A stretch of DNA of 35,954 nt from Hydrogenophaga sp. Its GTDB lineage: Bacteria; Pseudomonadota; Gammaproteobacteria; Burkholderiales; Burkholderiaceae_C. How positions within the stretch are numbered: the stretch's first letter is position 1; each line of letters opens with the position of its first letter. Shown here piece by piece: positions 1-9,318 of the stretch. The stretch spans positions 1 through 35,954 of the forward strand of contig JAGKSX010000024.1 in the NCBI GenBank assembly GCA_018993155.1, in the 5' to 3' direction. The notes under the pieces are model-generated. The model made no database searches and was not told the origin of the DNA. It saw only the letters and a list, made by a program, of their open reading frames with translations. The position numbers and the translations under genes were made by a program.

Positions 1-502
1 TGCCCTTGCCGCCGCCGCCCGCACTGGCCTTGATGAGCGCGGGGTAGCCGATGCGGTCGGCCTCGCGCTGCAGCAGGGCCGGGTCCTGGTCGGCGCCGTG
101 GTAGCCCGGCACCAGTGGCACGCCGGCCTTTTCCATCAGGCGCTTGGACTCTGCCTTCAGGCCCATGGCCTCGATCGCCGACGACGGCGGGCCAATGAAG
201 ACCAGACCGGCCTTCACGCAGGCGTTGGCGAACGCCTCGTTCTCGCTCAGGAAGCCGTAGCCCGGGTGGATGGCCTGCGCGCCCGTCGCCTGGGCGGCCG
301 CGATGATGCGCTCCCACTGCAGGTAACTTTCCTTGGGTGCGGAGCCGCCGATGTGCACCGACTCGTCGCAGGCGGCCACGTGCTTGGCGCGCGCGTCGGC
401 GTCCGAGTAGACGGCGACGGTCTTCACGCCCAGGCGGCGCGCGGTGGCGGCGACGCGGCAGGCGATCTCGCCCCGGTTGGCAATCAGGATCTTGTGGAAC
501 AT
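1..502 (-). CDS. liuD: Methylcrotonyl-CoA carboxylase alpha (biotin carboxylase) subunit, N-terminal part, cut by window edge
   Basis: Only about the first 167 residues lie in the window. They show the biotin carboxylase N-domain: the start MFHKILIANRGEIACRV, then HPGYGFLSEN, and at the edge the glycine-rich ATP-grasp loop KASAGGGGKG. The ATP-grasp, biotinyl and C-terminal domains continue beyond base 1. The subunit uses ATP and bicarbonate to carboxylate biotin, which the beta subunit (3083-4705) transfers to 3-methylcrotonyl-CoA in leucine breakdown. The start ATG has a good Shine-Dalgarno sequence, AGGAAG, whose first bases are part of the TAG stop of the DUF4126 gene upstream, so translation is probably coupled. 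By sequence alone the N-domain could belong to an acetyl-, propionyl- or geranyl-CoA carboxylase; the MCC call rests on the neighbours. Confidence 0.85.
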   Translation of the reverse strand, partial: MFHKILIANRGEIACRVAATARRLGVKTVAVYSDADARAKHVAACDESVHIGGSAPKESYLQWERIIAAAQATGAQAIHPGYGFLSENEAFANACVKAGLVFIGPPSSAIEAMGLKAESKRLMEKAGVPLVPGYHGADQDPALLQREADRIGYPALIKASAGGGGKG

Positions 503-510
503 GGGACTTC

Positions 511-1131
511 CTAGGCGGTGGCGGTGAAGAAGGAGCGCACGCGGCGGAACACCGCGCGCAGGAATTTGAAGAGCATCCAGGTGGCGATCCACATCAGCAC
601 GACGGTGATCGCGAGCAACACGACAAAGACCAGCGGGTGGTTCGTGGCAAGCCAGACCGCGCCGACCACCAGGCCGTCCTCGACCAGGCTCATGCCGAGG
701 TTGGAGAACGGTTCGGGCGAGCTGTTGATGGCCGCGCGCGTGGTGGTCTTGGCGGCCTGGCTGGTGGCAGCCAGCGTGCCGCCGAGCAGCGCGGCGGCGA
801 GTGCCACGGTGCCGCTGTCGGCGCCGAACACCCCCGCCGCGAGCGCCGCGCCGGCCGGGATGCGCACCACGCTGTTGATCGCGTCCCAGAGCGAATCGAC
901 CACCGGAATCTTGTCGGCAAAGAACTCGACGAAGAGCATGAAGCCGGCCGTGCCCAGCAGCACCGGGTGCTGCAACGCCTGCAGGCCGGCGGGCAACTCC
1001 ATCCAGCCCAGGGCGCCGGCCAGGCCGACGATGAACACCACGGCGTAGAGGCGAAAACCGCTGGCCCAGCCGAGCGCACCCGCGAGCGCCAGCAGCTCGG
1101 GTGTGCCCAGGGTGTGGAACCAGTCGGCCAT
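511..1131 (-). CDS. DUF4126 domain-containing membrane protein
   Basis: This is a 206-residue hydrophobic protein starting MADWFHTLGTPELLALAGAL. It has several predicted membrane segments: roughly residues 10-45, a run near 60-75, an alanine/glycine-rich stretch near 90-125, and a strong helix pair near 150-190 before a basic tail (FRRVRSFF). The pattern matches the DUF4126 family of inner-membrane proteins, whose function is not known to me. It sits between the hydratase gene (stop 14 bp upstream) and the carboxylase alpha subunit (start 8 bp downstream), so it is almost certainly co-transcribed with them. A longer in-frame start exists upstream, but it would read through the hydratase gene, so I chose the ATG at 1131. 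The location might suggest transport or a membrane role linked to the pathway, but nothing in the sequence shows it. Confidence 0.8.
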   Translation of the reverse strand: MADWFHTLGTPELLALAGALGWASGFRLYAVVFIVGLAGALGWMELPAGLQALQHPVLLGTAGFMLFVEFFADKIPVVDSLWDAINSVVRIPAGAALAAGVFGADSGTVALAAALLGGTLAATSQAAKTTTRAAINSSPEPFSNLGMSLVEDGLVVGAVWLATNHPLVFVVLLAITVVLMWIATWMLFKFLRAVFRRVRSFFTATA

Positions 1132-1144
1132 GGTGTCGCCCCGC

Positions 1145-1936
1145 TCAGGCCGCCGGCAACCAGCCCGGCGGGCGCTTCTGCAGGAAGGACTGCAGGCCTT
1201 CGCGGCCTTCGTCGCTGGCGCGCACATCCGCGATGCGGCGGGCCGTCTCGCTGCGCAGGGCTTCGGTGATCGGCTGGCCGCCCACATCGCGCACCAGGCG
1301 CTTGCATTCGCGCGCGGCCTTGGGGCCGTTGGCCACCAGCGTGGCGACGAGCTCTTCCACCTTCGCGTCCAGCGTCTCGGGCGTGGCGAGCTCGTGCACC
1401 ATGCCCAGCGCGTGCGCGCGCACCGCGCTGAAGCGCTCGGCGGTCACCATGTAGCGGCGCGAGGCCTGCACGCCGAGCGCGCGTGCCACATAGGGGCTGA
1501 TGGTGGCGGGCAGCAGGCCCAGGCGCGCCTCGGACAGGCAGAAGGTCGCGCCCTCCACCGCCACCAGCACGTCGCAGATCGCCGCCAGCCCCATGCCGCC
1601 TGCGTAGCAGTCGCCCTGGATGCGGCCGACCACCGGCACCGGGCACTGGTCCAGCGTCCACAGCATGTCGGCCAGCTGCTGCGCGTCGGCGCGGTTCTGG
1701 TCCCAGCTGTAGCCGGCCATGGTCTTCATCCAGTTCAGGTCGGCCCCGGCGCAGAAGGCCTTGCCGTGCGCGCCGAGCACGACCACGCGCAGGTTCTCGT
1801 CTTGCGACAGCTCGGTGAAGGCCGCGGTGAGCGCGGCGATCACGTCGTCGTTGAAGGCGTTGCGCACGTCGGGGCGGTTGAGCCACACCTTCGCCACGTG
1901 CGGCGTGGGGCGGGTCACATCGATCACGTTGCTCAT
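1145..1936 (-). CDS. liuC: Enoyl-CoA hydratase/isomerase family, probable 3-methylglutaconyl-CoA hydratase
   Basis: The protein has 263 residues and the crotonase fold. The two oxyanion-hole segments are visible as CAGADLNWM (about residues 62-70) and YAGGMGLAA (about 111-119). An acidic residue in LSEARLGL (about 134-141) stands where the catalytic Glu is found in hydratases. The CAGADLNWMK signature is typical of methylglutaconyl-CoA hydratases, which hydrate 3-methylglutaconyl-CoA to HMG-CoA after the carboxylase step. The start ATG is 2 bp after the stop of the acyl-CoA dehydrogenase gene, and a GAAGAGG ribosome binding site lies inside the end of that gene, which suggests translational coupling. 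An isohexenylglutaconyl-CoA hydratase (AtuE-like) is the main alternative. Confidence 0.85.
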   Translation of the reverse strand: MSNVIDVTRPTPHVAKVWLNRPDVRNAFNDDVIAALTAAFTELSQDENLRVVVLGAHGKAFCAGADLNWMKTMAGYSWDQNRADAQQLADMLWTLDQCPVPVVGRIQGDCYAGGMGLAAICDVLVAVEGATFCLSEARLGLLPATISPYVARALGVQASRRYMVTAERFSAVRAHALGMVHELATPETLDAKVEELVATLVANGPKAARECKRLVRDVGGQPITEALRSETARRIADVRASDEGREGLQSFLQKRPPGWLPAA

Positions 1937-1938
1937 GT

Positions 1939-3075
1939 TCAGTACCTCTTCGCCACTTCTTCCAGCATCACTTCGGTGGCGCCGCCGCCGATGGCCAGCA
2001 CGCGCGCGTCGCGCCAGAGGCGCTCGATCGCGGTCTCGCGGATGAAACCCATGCCGCCGTGGAACTGCTGGCAGGTCTGCACCACCTCGTTGACCAGCTC
2101 GCCGGTGAGGGCCTTGAGCATGGAGACCTCCTGCACGATGTCGTGGCCCTGGGTCACGCTCCAGGCGCAGTGGTACATGAACTGGCGCGCCGCGCGCGTC
2201 TTGGCGTCCAGCATCGACACGCGCTGGCGGATGGTCTGCTTGTCCCACAGCGTGGCGCCGAAGGCCTGGCGCTGGCGCACGTAGTCGAGCGTGAGCTTCA
2301 GGGCCTGGGTGCAATGGCCGACCGCCATGGCCGCGAGCGCGATGCGCTCGGTCTGGAAGTTCTTCATGACCGAGTAGAAGCCCTTGCCCTGTTCGCCGAG
2401 CAGGTTCTCTTCCGGGATGCGCACATTGTCGAACACCAGTTCGGCCGTGTCGCTGGAAAGCCAGCCGGTCTTCTTGAGCGCGCGACCGACCGAGAAGCCC
2501 GGCGTGCCCTTCTCGACGATGAACATGGTCACGTCGTGGCGCGCCGTGCCTGTCTTGGCGGCGACGAAGTACAGGTCGGCGTGCACGCCGTTGGTAATGA
2601 ACATCTTGGTGCCATTGAGCACCCACTGGTTGCCTTCCTTGCGCGCCGTGGTGCGGATGCCCGCCACGTCGGAACCCGCGCCGGGTTCGGTGATGCCGAC
2701 CGCCGTGATCATCTCGCCGGCCGTGACCTTCTTCAGGTACTTCGCCTTCTGCGCCGGATTGCCCGCGTGGTGCAGGTGCGGGCCGGCCATGTCGGTGTGC
2801 ACCAGCACGGTGATGATGAAACCGGCGAAGGTGGACTGCGACAGCGCTTCGGCGAACACCAGGTTGGTCAGCGCGTCGGCGTCGCCGCCGCCGTATTCGC
2901 CTTCGAACATCAGGCCCAGCAGGCCCGCCTGGCCCATGCGGCGCAGCACGTCGCGCGGCACCATGCCGGTCTCTTCCCAGGCGGCCGCGTGCGGTTCCAC
3001 TTCGCGTTCCAGAAAACGCGCGACCTGGTCGCGCAGCAGCTCGTGGTCGGGGTTGTCGTAGATGGTGCGGTTCAT
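1939..3075 (-). CDS. Acyl-CoA dehydrogenase of the carboxylase cluster
   Basis: This is a 378-residue flavoprotein of normal family length. It has the acyl-CoA dehydrogenase signature ITEPGAGSD (about 128-136) and the FAD-binding region near WVLNGTKMFITNG (about 151-163). The usual catalytic Glu near the C-terminus (IYEGT motif) is replaced here by AIGGGATEVM. A Glu at about 243, in FQTERIALA, aligns with the catalytic Glu of isovaleryl-CoA dehydrogenases, so the enzyme should use that base. It lies between the carboxylase beta gene (7 bp) and the hydratase gene (2 bp). Because a clear isovaleryl-CoA dehydrogenase is encoded elsewhere (14824-16005), this copy may serve another branched or longer acyl-CoA such as citronellyl-CoA, as AtuD does in Pseudomonas. 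The substrate cannot be read from the sequence. Confidence 0.88.
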   Translation of the reverse strand: MNRTIYDNPDHELLRDQVARFLEREVEPHAAAWEETGMVPRDVLRRMGQAGLLGLMFEGEYGGGDADALTNLVFAEALSQSTFAGFIITVLVHTDMAGPHLHHAGNPAQKAKYLKKVTAGEMITAVGITEPGAGSDVAGIRTTARKEGNQWVLNGTKMFITNGVHADLYFVAAKTGTARHDVTMFIVEKGTPGFSVGRALKKTGWLSSDTAELVFDNVRIPEENLLGEQGKGFYSVMKNFQTERIALAAMAVGHCTQALKLTLDYVRQRQAFGATLWDKQTIRQRVSMLDAKTRAARQFMYHCAWSVTQGHDIVQEVSMLKALTGELVNEVVQTCQQFHGGMGFIRETAIERLWRDARVLAIGGGATEVMLEEVAKRY

Positions 3076-3082
3076 GGCGCCC

Positions 3083-4705
<1,623 letters not shown>

Positions 4706-4814
4706 GGCGGCATCCGTTGTGGTGTTTCGGGGCATTGTGGAGGATAGACACGCGGATGAGGGACGGTCTGCCATGCAGGTTGCAAATACCGCCGGATCTG
4801 GCGAAACTGGCGCC

Positions 4815-5867
4815 ATGCCTCCCGCCTTGACCCCCGCCCTCACCCCCATGGCTTTTGTTCGTGCCATGGTGGCGGCCTACCGCGCGCGAAGCATGAACCC
4901 GGCAGGTGCGCTCGAACTGGCACAAATTCCGCCAGGGAAAGTTGATCAACCGGACGCCCGCATCACCGCGGCGCAGATGGAAGCGGTGTCGGAGGCCGCC
5001 ATGCGCGAACTCGACGACGAAGGCCTGGGCTGCTTCAGCCGCGCCCTGCCGTGGGGCAGCTACGGCATGCTGGCGCGCGCCTCCCTCTCGGCGCCCACGC
5101 TGGGCATGGCGCTGCGGCGCTGGTGCCGCCACCACGGCCTGATCACCGACGATGTGGCGCTCTCGCTGGAGACCGTGGGCGAGCGCGCACGGCTGGTGCT
5201 GCGCCCGCACCGCCGCCCTGGGCCGCTCACCGAGTTCTGCGTGGTCTCGGTGCTGCGCAACATCCACGGCCTGGCGAGCTGGTACGTGGATTCTCGCATC
5301 CCGTTGCAGGGCGCGCAGTTTCCCTATGCGCCGCCGCCGCACCTGGACGCGTATGCCGTGCTGTTCGACGGTCCGGCCACCTTCGGCGCGGATGAGGCCG
5401 CGATCGCTTTCGACGCGCGTTACCTCAGCCTGCCGATGCGGCGCGACGAGGCCGCCATGAACCAGCTGCTGCAGCGCGCCCTGCCGCTCACCGTGCGCTC
5501 CTACCGGCGCGACCGCCTGCTGGTGCAGCGCGTGCGCCAGGTGCTCGCGACCCAGCCGCTGGACGCCCACAACGCCGACGACCTAGCCGCGCTGCTGAAC
5601 GTCTCGGCGCGCACCCTGCACCGCCAGCTCAAGGACGAGGGCGCCTCGCTGCAGGCGCTGAAGGACGAGGTGCGGCGCCAGCGCGCCACCGAGCTGCTGC
5701 TGCGCACCCGCCGCCCGGTCAAGCAGGTGGCCCAGGCCTGCGGGTTCCAGAATGAGAAGAGCTTCATCCGCGCGTTTCGCGGCTGGACCGGGCGCTCACC
5801 GGGCGAGTGGCGCAGCGAACAGCTCGCGCAACTCGTCCATGTGGCCGAACACGCGCGCCACCGGTAG
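4815..5867 (+). CDS. AraC-family transcriptional regulator with arabinose-binding-like N-terminal domain
   Basis: The protein has about 350 residues. Residues ~20-210 resemble the ligand-binding domain found in OruR/ArgR-like AraC proteins ([17 protein letters not shown] and later [16 protein letters not shown]). Residues ~245-335 form the double helix-turn-helix domain: [22 protein letters not shown] and then [26 protein letters not shown]. It is transcribed away from the carboxylase operon with about 110 bp between the start codons, the classic layout for a regulator of that operon. No LiuR-type palindrome occurs in this spacer. The start is uncertain: ATGs at 4773, 4815, 4848 and 4866 are in frame and none has a strong ribosome binding site. 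Its 3' end overlaps the convergent HAD gene by 72 bp. Confidence 0.85.
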   Translation: MPPALTPALTPMAFVRAMVAAYRARSMNPAGALELAQIPPGKVDQPDARITAAQMEAVSEAAMRELDDEGLGCFSRALPWGSYGMLARASLSAPTLGMALRRWCRHHGLITDDVALSLETVGERARLVLRPHRRPGPLTEFCVVSVLRNIHGLASWYVDSRIPLQGAQFPYAPPPHLDAYAVLFDGPATFGADEAAIAFDARYLSLPMRRDEAAMNQLLQRALPLTVRSYRRDRLLVQRVRQVLATQPLDAHNADDLAALLNVSARTLHRQLKDEGASLQALKDEVRRQRATELLLRTRRPVKQVAQACGFQNEKSFIRAFRGWTGRSPGEWRSEQLAQLVHVAEHARHR

Positions 5868-6458
5868 GCCCTCGAACGCGCGCCCATGCCCCTCGGGGCA
5901 GTAGCCCCACACCGTGGCACCGGCCGCCAGCCCGGCCTGGGCGCCGGTGGCCGTGTCCTCCACCACCAGGCAGCGCGCCGGGTCCACGCCCAGGTGCGCG
6001 GCGGCGGCCAGATAGACGTCGGGCGCAGGCTTGGAGCGCGGCTGGTCGTGGCCGCTGAAGACGCGCTCACCGAACAGCGGCAGCATGCCCACGAGATCGA
6101 GCTGCATCACCACCTTGGGCCGGTCGGCGCCCGAGGCGCAGGCGATGCGGCCGGCCACCTGACGGTGGATGGCCGTCACCGCCTCCACCGCGCCCTGCAC
6201 CGCCTTGAGCTCGGCCAGCAGGCGCACGTTGCGGCGCGCGTAGAAGCCTTGCAACCATTCTTCGGTGAACGGTTTGCCAGTCTCGGCCTCGATGCGCGCG
6301 CGCTCGTCGCGCACCGCCTTGCCGATAAAAATATCCATGCACTCGGCCTGGGTCAGCGCCCAGCCGCTCTCGTTGAGCACTTCGCGCAAGACACCGTTGG
6401 TGATGGGCTCGCTGTCCACGAGCACGCCGTCGCAATCAAACAGAACTGCATCAAACAT
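5796..6458 (-). CDS. HAD-superfamily phosphatase (subfamily IA)
   Basis: The protein has 220 residues and all four HAD motifs. Motif I is DCDGVLVDSE with Asp8 and Asp10. A Ser lies in ACASGADRPK (motif II region), Lys in RSKPAPDVY (motif III), and an acidic pair in LVVEDTATGAQAG (motif IV). The helical cap follows motif I, as in phosphoglycolate phosphatase, beta-phosphoglucomutase and YieH-type enzymes. It should dephosphorylate a small phosphorylated metabolite; which one is unknown. The 3' end overlaps the AraC regulator gene by 72 bp on the other strand. Both C-termini look natural, so the overlap appears real. The YchJ-like gene lies upstream on the same strand, separated by a hairpin-rich repeat. 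Confidence 0.88.
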   Translation of the reverse strand: MFDAVLFDCDGVLVDSEPITNGVLREVLNESGWALTQAECMDIFIGKAVRDERARIEAETGKPFTEEWLQGFYARRNVRLLAELKAVQGAVEAVTAIHRQVAGRIACASGADRPKVVMQLDLVGMLPLFGERVFSGHDQPRSKPAPDVYLAAAAHLGVDPARCLVVEDTATGAQAGLAAGATVWGYCPEGHGRAFEGLPVARVFGHMDELRELFAAPLAR

Positions 6459-6472
6459 GGAGCACCCCCTGC

Positions 6473-6541
6473 GTCGCCCTCGGCGCCTCCCCCCTCGAGG
6501 GGGGCGACATCTGGGACCGGCGGAGCCGGATCCTCGATGTC
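6473..6541. repeat. Hairpin-rich intergenic repeat between the YchJ-like and HAD genes
   Basis: Three nested structures are visible. A perfect 16-bp palindrome of six C, TCGA and six G lies at 6489-6504. A hairpin CCGGC-GGA-GCCGG lies at 6517-6529. An outer pair GACATC/GATGTC (6506-6511 and 6536-6541) encloses that hairpin. GTCGCC at 6473-6478 can also pair with GGCGAC at 6503-6508. The C-run/G-run palindrome resembles the one in the repeat at 7767-7831, and the style is that of intergenic palindromic repeats in Comamonadaceae. It could end or attenuate transcription between the two minus-strand genes. Confidence 0.6.
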
Positions 6542-6569
6542 TCTGTTTGAGGCTGCTTCGTTCGTGGCG

Positions 6570-6953
6570 TCACTTCATTTCTCCATCGACATAAAACCAA
6601 TGGCCATTCTCCCGCACGAAGCGGCTGCGCTCGTGCAGGCGCTGGCCGCGCCCCTGCACCCGCGAGCGCGCCACGAACTCGACCTCGGCGTGGGTGTCGT
6701 CGAGCGGTATGTGGCGCTTCACCTCGAGCCCCAGCCACTTCACGCTGCCATCCAGGTCCAGGGAAGCCGGCCGCTGGCTCGGATGCCAGGTGGCCAGCAG
6801 GTGCGCCTCGTCACCGCGCACAAAGGCGGTGTAGCGTGAGCGCATGAGCGCCGCGGCGTCAGGGGCGGGAACGCCAGTGCCGAGGTAGCGACCGCAGCAA
6901 TGCGGAAAATCCGGGCCGAGGCCACAAGGGCAGGCGTCTTTCGTCGTGGGCAT
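6570..6953 (-). CDS. YchJ-like UPF0225 family protein
   Basis: The 127-residue protein starts with a SEC-C-like zinc motif, CPCGLGPDFPHCCGRYL (about residues 8-24). A domain typical of the YchJ/UPF0225 family follows, with ALMRSRYTAFVRGDEAHLLATWH (about 36-58) and an ending ERSRFVRENGHWFYVDGE. The four cysteines are spaced CxC...CC as in other SEC-C motifs, which bind zinc in SecA. The full domain is an NTF2-like fold; no activity is established to my knowledge. It stands alone on the minus strand, diverging from the glutathione S-transferase gene. Confidence 0.88.
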   Translation of the reverse strand: MPTTKDACPCGLGPDFPHCCGRYLGTGVPAPDAAALMRSRYTAFVRGDEAHLLATWHPSQRPASLDLDGSVKWLGLEVKRHIPLDDTHAEVEFVARSRVQGRGQRLHERSRFVRENGHWFYVDGEMK

Positions 6954-7045
6954 GAGGGACCGATTATCGATCCCCTTGCAAGGGTGGGGGCATGGCGAGC
7001 GGGTGTTCCAATGGCGCCTCTCGTCTTCGACTTCAAGGACCGCCC

Positions 7046-7750
7046 ATGAGCACGCTCGACACCTTCGCCATCACCCAGAAATGGCCCGCCGCCCACCCCG
7101 ATCGCCTCCAGCTCTACTCGCTGCCCACGCCCAACGGCGTGAAGGTCTCGATCATGCTGGAGGAAACCGGTCTGCCCTACGAGCCGCACCTGGTGAGCTT
7201 CGACACCCACGACCAGATGTCGCCGGCGTTTCTCTCGCTCAACCCGAACAACAAGATCCCCGCCATCCTCGACCCCAACGGGCCGGACGGGCGCCCGCTG
7301 GCGCTCTGGGAGTCGGGCGCGATCCTGGTCTACCTGGCCGGCAGGACCGGCCGCTTCCTGCCCGACGACGCGGCGGGCAAATACGAGACCCTGCAGTGGC
7401 TGATGTTCCAGATGGGCGGCGTGGGTCCGATGTTCGGCCAGCTCGGCTTCTTCCACAAGTTCGCCGGCAAGGACTACGAGGACAAGCGACCGCGCGACCG
7501 CTACGTGAACGAGAGCAAGCGCCTGCTCAAGGTGCTGAACGAGCGCATGGAGAGCCGCGCCTGGCTGATGGGCGACGCCTACACCATCGCCGACATCGCC
7601 ACCTGGCCCTGGGTGCGCAACCTGGTCGGCTTCTACGGCGCGGGCGAGATCGTGGGCTTCGCCGACTTCCCGAACCTGAAACGGGTGCTTGAAGCCTTCG
7701 AGCAGCGCCCCGCCGTGCAGCGCGGCCTGAAGATCCCCGCTCGCAACTGA
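7046..7750 (+). CDS. Glutathione S-transferase, nu class (YfcG/YghU-like)
   Basis: The protein has 234 residues. The thioredoxin-like N-terminal domain begins near residue 21 and carries LYSLPTPNGVKVSIMLEE (about 23-40); the Thr-Pro-Asn-Gly stretch is the nu-class signature, where Thr and Asn replace the usual catalytic Tyr, Ser or Cys. The glutathione-gripping segment is NPNNKIPAI followed by LWESGAIL. The C-terminal helical domain ends with WLMGDAYTIADIATWPWV. Such enzymes act as disulfide-bond reductases and peroxidases with glutathione in the cytoplasm. I chose the ATG at 7046, which has an AAGGAC ribosome binding site, over the longer frame from 6992. The gene is monocistronic and converges on trkH across a palindromic repeat. 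Confidence 0.92.
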   Translation: MSTLDTFAITQKWPAAHPDRLQLYSLPTPNGVKVSIMLEETGLPYEPHLVSFDTHDQMSPAFLSLNPNNKIPAILDPNGPDGRPLALWESGAILVYLAGRTGRFLPDDAAGKYETLQWLMFQMGGVGPMFGQLGFFHKFAGKDYEDKRPRDRYVNESKRLLKVLNERMESRAWLMGDAYTIADIATWPWVRNLVGFYGAGEIVGFADFPNLKRVLEAFEQRPAVQRGLKIPARN

Positions 7751-7766
7751 CGTGTCTTGATCCAGA

Positions 7767-7831
7767 GGCGCCGGGGAACTGGCTTCGCCAGGCCGCAGGC
7801 GCCGCCCCCTTGAGGGGGTCGCGCGAAGCGC
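7767..7831. repeat. Palindromic repeat between the convergent GST and trkH genes
   Basis: A row of hairpins fills the 94-bp spacer. GGCGCC boxes at 7767-7772 and 7798-7803 flank a CTGGC-TTC-GCCAG hairpin (7779-7791). Next come CCCCCT-TG-AGGGGG (7805-7818) and GCGC-GAA-GCGC (7821-7831). There is no T-run, but stems at a convergent junction can act as a two-way terminator. The C-run/G-run palindrome resembles that at 6489-6504. Confidence 0.6.
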
Positions 7832-7844
7832 GGCAGGGGTGGGC

Positions 7845-9305
7845 CTACTTTCTCCAGAAGTGGGTGGTGAAGAGAACGAGCACGGTCAGCAACTCCAGCC
7901 GGCCCAGCAGCATCGAGAAGCTCAGCACCCACAGCTGCACCGAGCTCAGCCCACCGAAGTGGCCGGTGGGCCCCACCTCACCCAGGCCCAGGCCGATGGT
8001 GTTGACGGTGGCGATCACGGCGGAGAACGCGGTCACCACGTCCATGCCGGTGAGCAGCAGCACCATGGTCAGGCCCACGGTGGTGGCGCCGTAGATCAGC
8101 ATGAAGCCCAGCACGGCGGCCATCACCGAGGCGGGCATGACCACGCCGCCGAGCGTGACCGGGTTGACCACGCGCGGGTGGATGATGCGCACCAGCTCGC
8201 GCCGGGCCTGCTTGATCAGCAACACCATGCGGACCATCTTGATGCCGCCGCCGGTGGAGCCGGCGCAGGACACGAAACAACCCAGGAACAGCAGCAGCAC
8301 CGGCGCGAACACCGGCCACTTCGCGTAATCGGCGGACGCGTAGCCCGTGGTGGTCGCCATCGACACCACGTGAAAGGCGCTGGTGCGCAGCGCCTCGGCC
8401 CAGTCGCTGTAGCCCCCGTGCGCCACCAGCAGCGCGGCCACCACCACGATGGAGACGGCCATCACGCCGACGTAGGTGCGGATCTCGTTGTCGTCGGTGA
8501 GCGGGCGCAGGGAACGCCGGCGCAGCACGATGAAGTAGCGCATGAAGCTCACGCCGGAGAGCAGCATGAACACGGTGGCGACGTTCTCGATCGCGGGCGA
8601 GTTGAAGTAGCCGAAGCTGGCGTCGTGCGACGAGAAGCCGCCCAGGCCCATGGTGGTGCACATGTGCATGAAGGCATCGGCCCAGCCCATGCCGGCCCAG
8701 CGGTAGGCCAGCATGCAGGCCACCGAGAGCAGCACATACACGCCCCAGAGGCCGCGCGCGGTTTCAGCGATGCGGGGCGTGAACTTGGTGTCCTTCATCG
8801 GCCCCGGCGTCTCGGCCCGGTAGAGCTGCACACCGCCGAGCCCCAGCAGAGGCAGCACGGCGACCACCAGCAGCATGATGCCCAGGCCGCCGATGAACTG
8901 CAGGAAGCAGCGCCACACATTGACCGAGACCGGCAAAGCGTCGAGCCCCGAGATGGCGGTGGCGCCCGTCGCGGTGAGCGCGCTCATGGCCTCGAAGTAG
9001 GCCTTGGTCACGCCGATGCCGGGCACGGTGTAAAGCAGCGGCGCGGCGGCAAAGGCCGGCAGCACCAGCCACACCAGGTTGACCAGCAGGAAGCCGTCCT
9101 TGGTCTGCAGCTCGCGGCGGTGCAGGCGGGTGTAGCGCCACAGCACCAGGCCGCAGGCCGCCGTGACCGCGAAGCCCACGGCCCAGACCGCGGCGTGGTC
9201 GCGCGCGTCCAGGAACCAGGCCCAGGCCAGCGGCACCAGAAAAGCCGGCGCGAACGCCAGCAGGATGCGCGAAAACACGGCGAGAACCGGCAGCACGTTG
9301 TACAT
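7845..9305 (-). CDS. trkH: Trk potassium uptake system membrane subunit TrkH
   Basis: The protein has 486 residues, close to the usual 483, and is a polytopic inner-membrane protein with four M1-P-M2 repeats. The selectivity-filter stretches can be read in order: SALTATGATAISG, MCTTMGLGGFSSHD, VVSMATTTGYASAD and AVIATVNTIGLGLG. The glycine-rich loop AGSTGGGIKMVRM, typical of TrkH, precedes the last repeat. It forms the K+ channel and is gated by TrkA, encoded just upstream with 13 bp between stop and start. The ATG at 9305 gives the natural start MYNVLPVLAVF; an upstream frame would overlap trkA. Confidence 0.96.
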   Translation of the reverse strand: MYNVLPVLAVFSRILLAFAPAFLVPLAWAWFLDARDHAAVWAVGFAVTAACGLVLWRYTRLHRRELQTKDGFLLVNLVWLVLPAFAAAPLLYTVPGIGVTKAYFEAMSALTATGATAISGLDALPVSVNVWRCFLQFIGGLGIMLLVVAVLPLLGLGGVQLYRAETPGPMKDTKFTPRIAETARGLWGVYVLLSVACMLAYRWAGMGWADAFMHMCTTMGLGGFSSHDASFGYFNSPAIENVATVFMLLSGVSFMRYFIVLRRRSLRPLTDDNEIRTYVGVMAVSIVVVAALLVAHGGYSDWAEALRTSAFHVVSMATTTGYASADYAKWPVFAPVLLLFLGCFVSCAGSTGGGIKMVRMVLLIKQARRELVRIIHPRVVNPVTLGGVVMPASVMAAVLGFMLIYGATTVGLTMVLLLTGMDVVTAFSAVIATVNTIGLGLGEVGPTGHFGGLSSVQLWVLSFSMLLGRLELLTVLVLFTTHFWRK

Positions 9306-9318
9306 GGCGCGGGGGTCT

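Noticed and set aside
6451-6738. A 95-codon minus-strand frame between the HAD and YchJ-like genes
   Set aside because: It is an out-of-frame shadow of the YchJ-like gene extended through the palindromic repeat.
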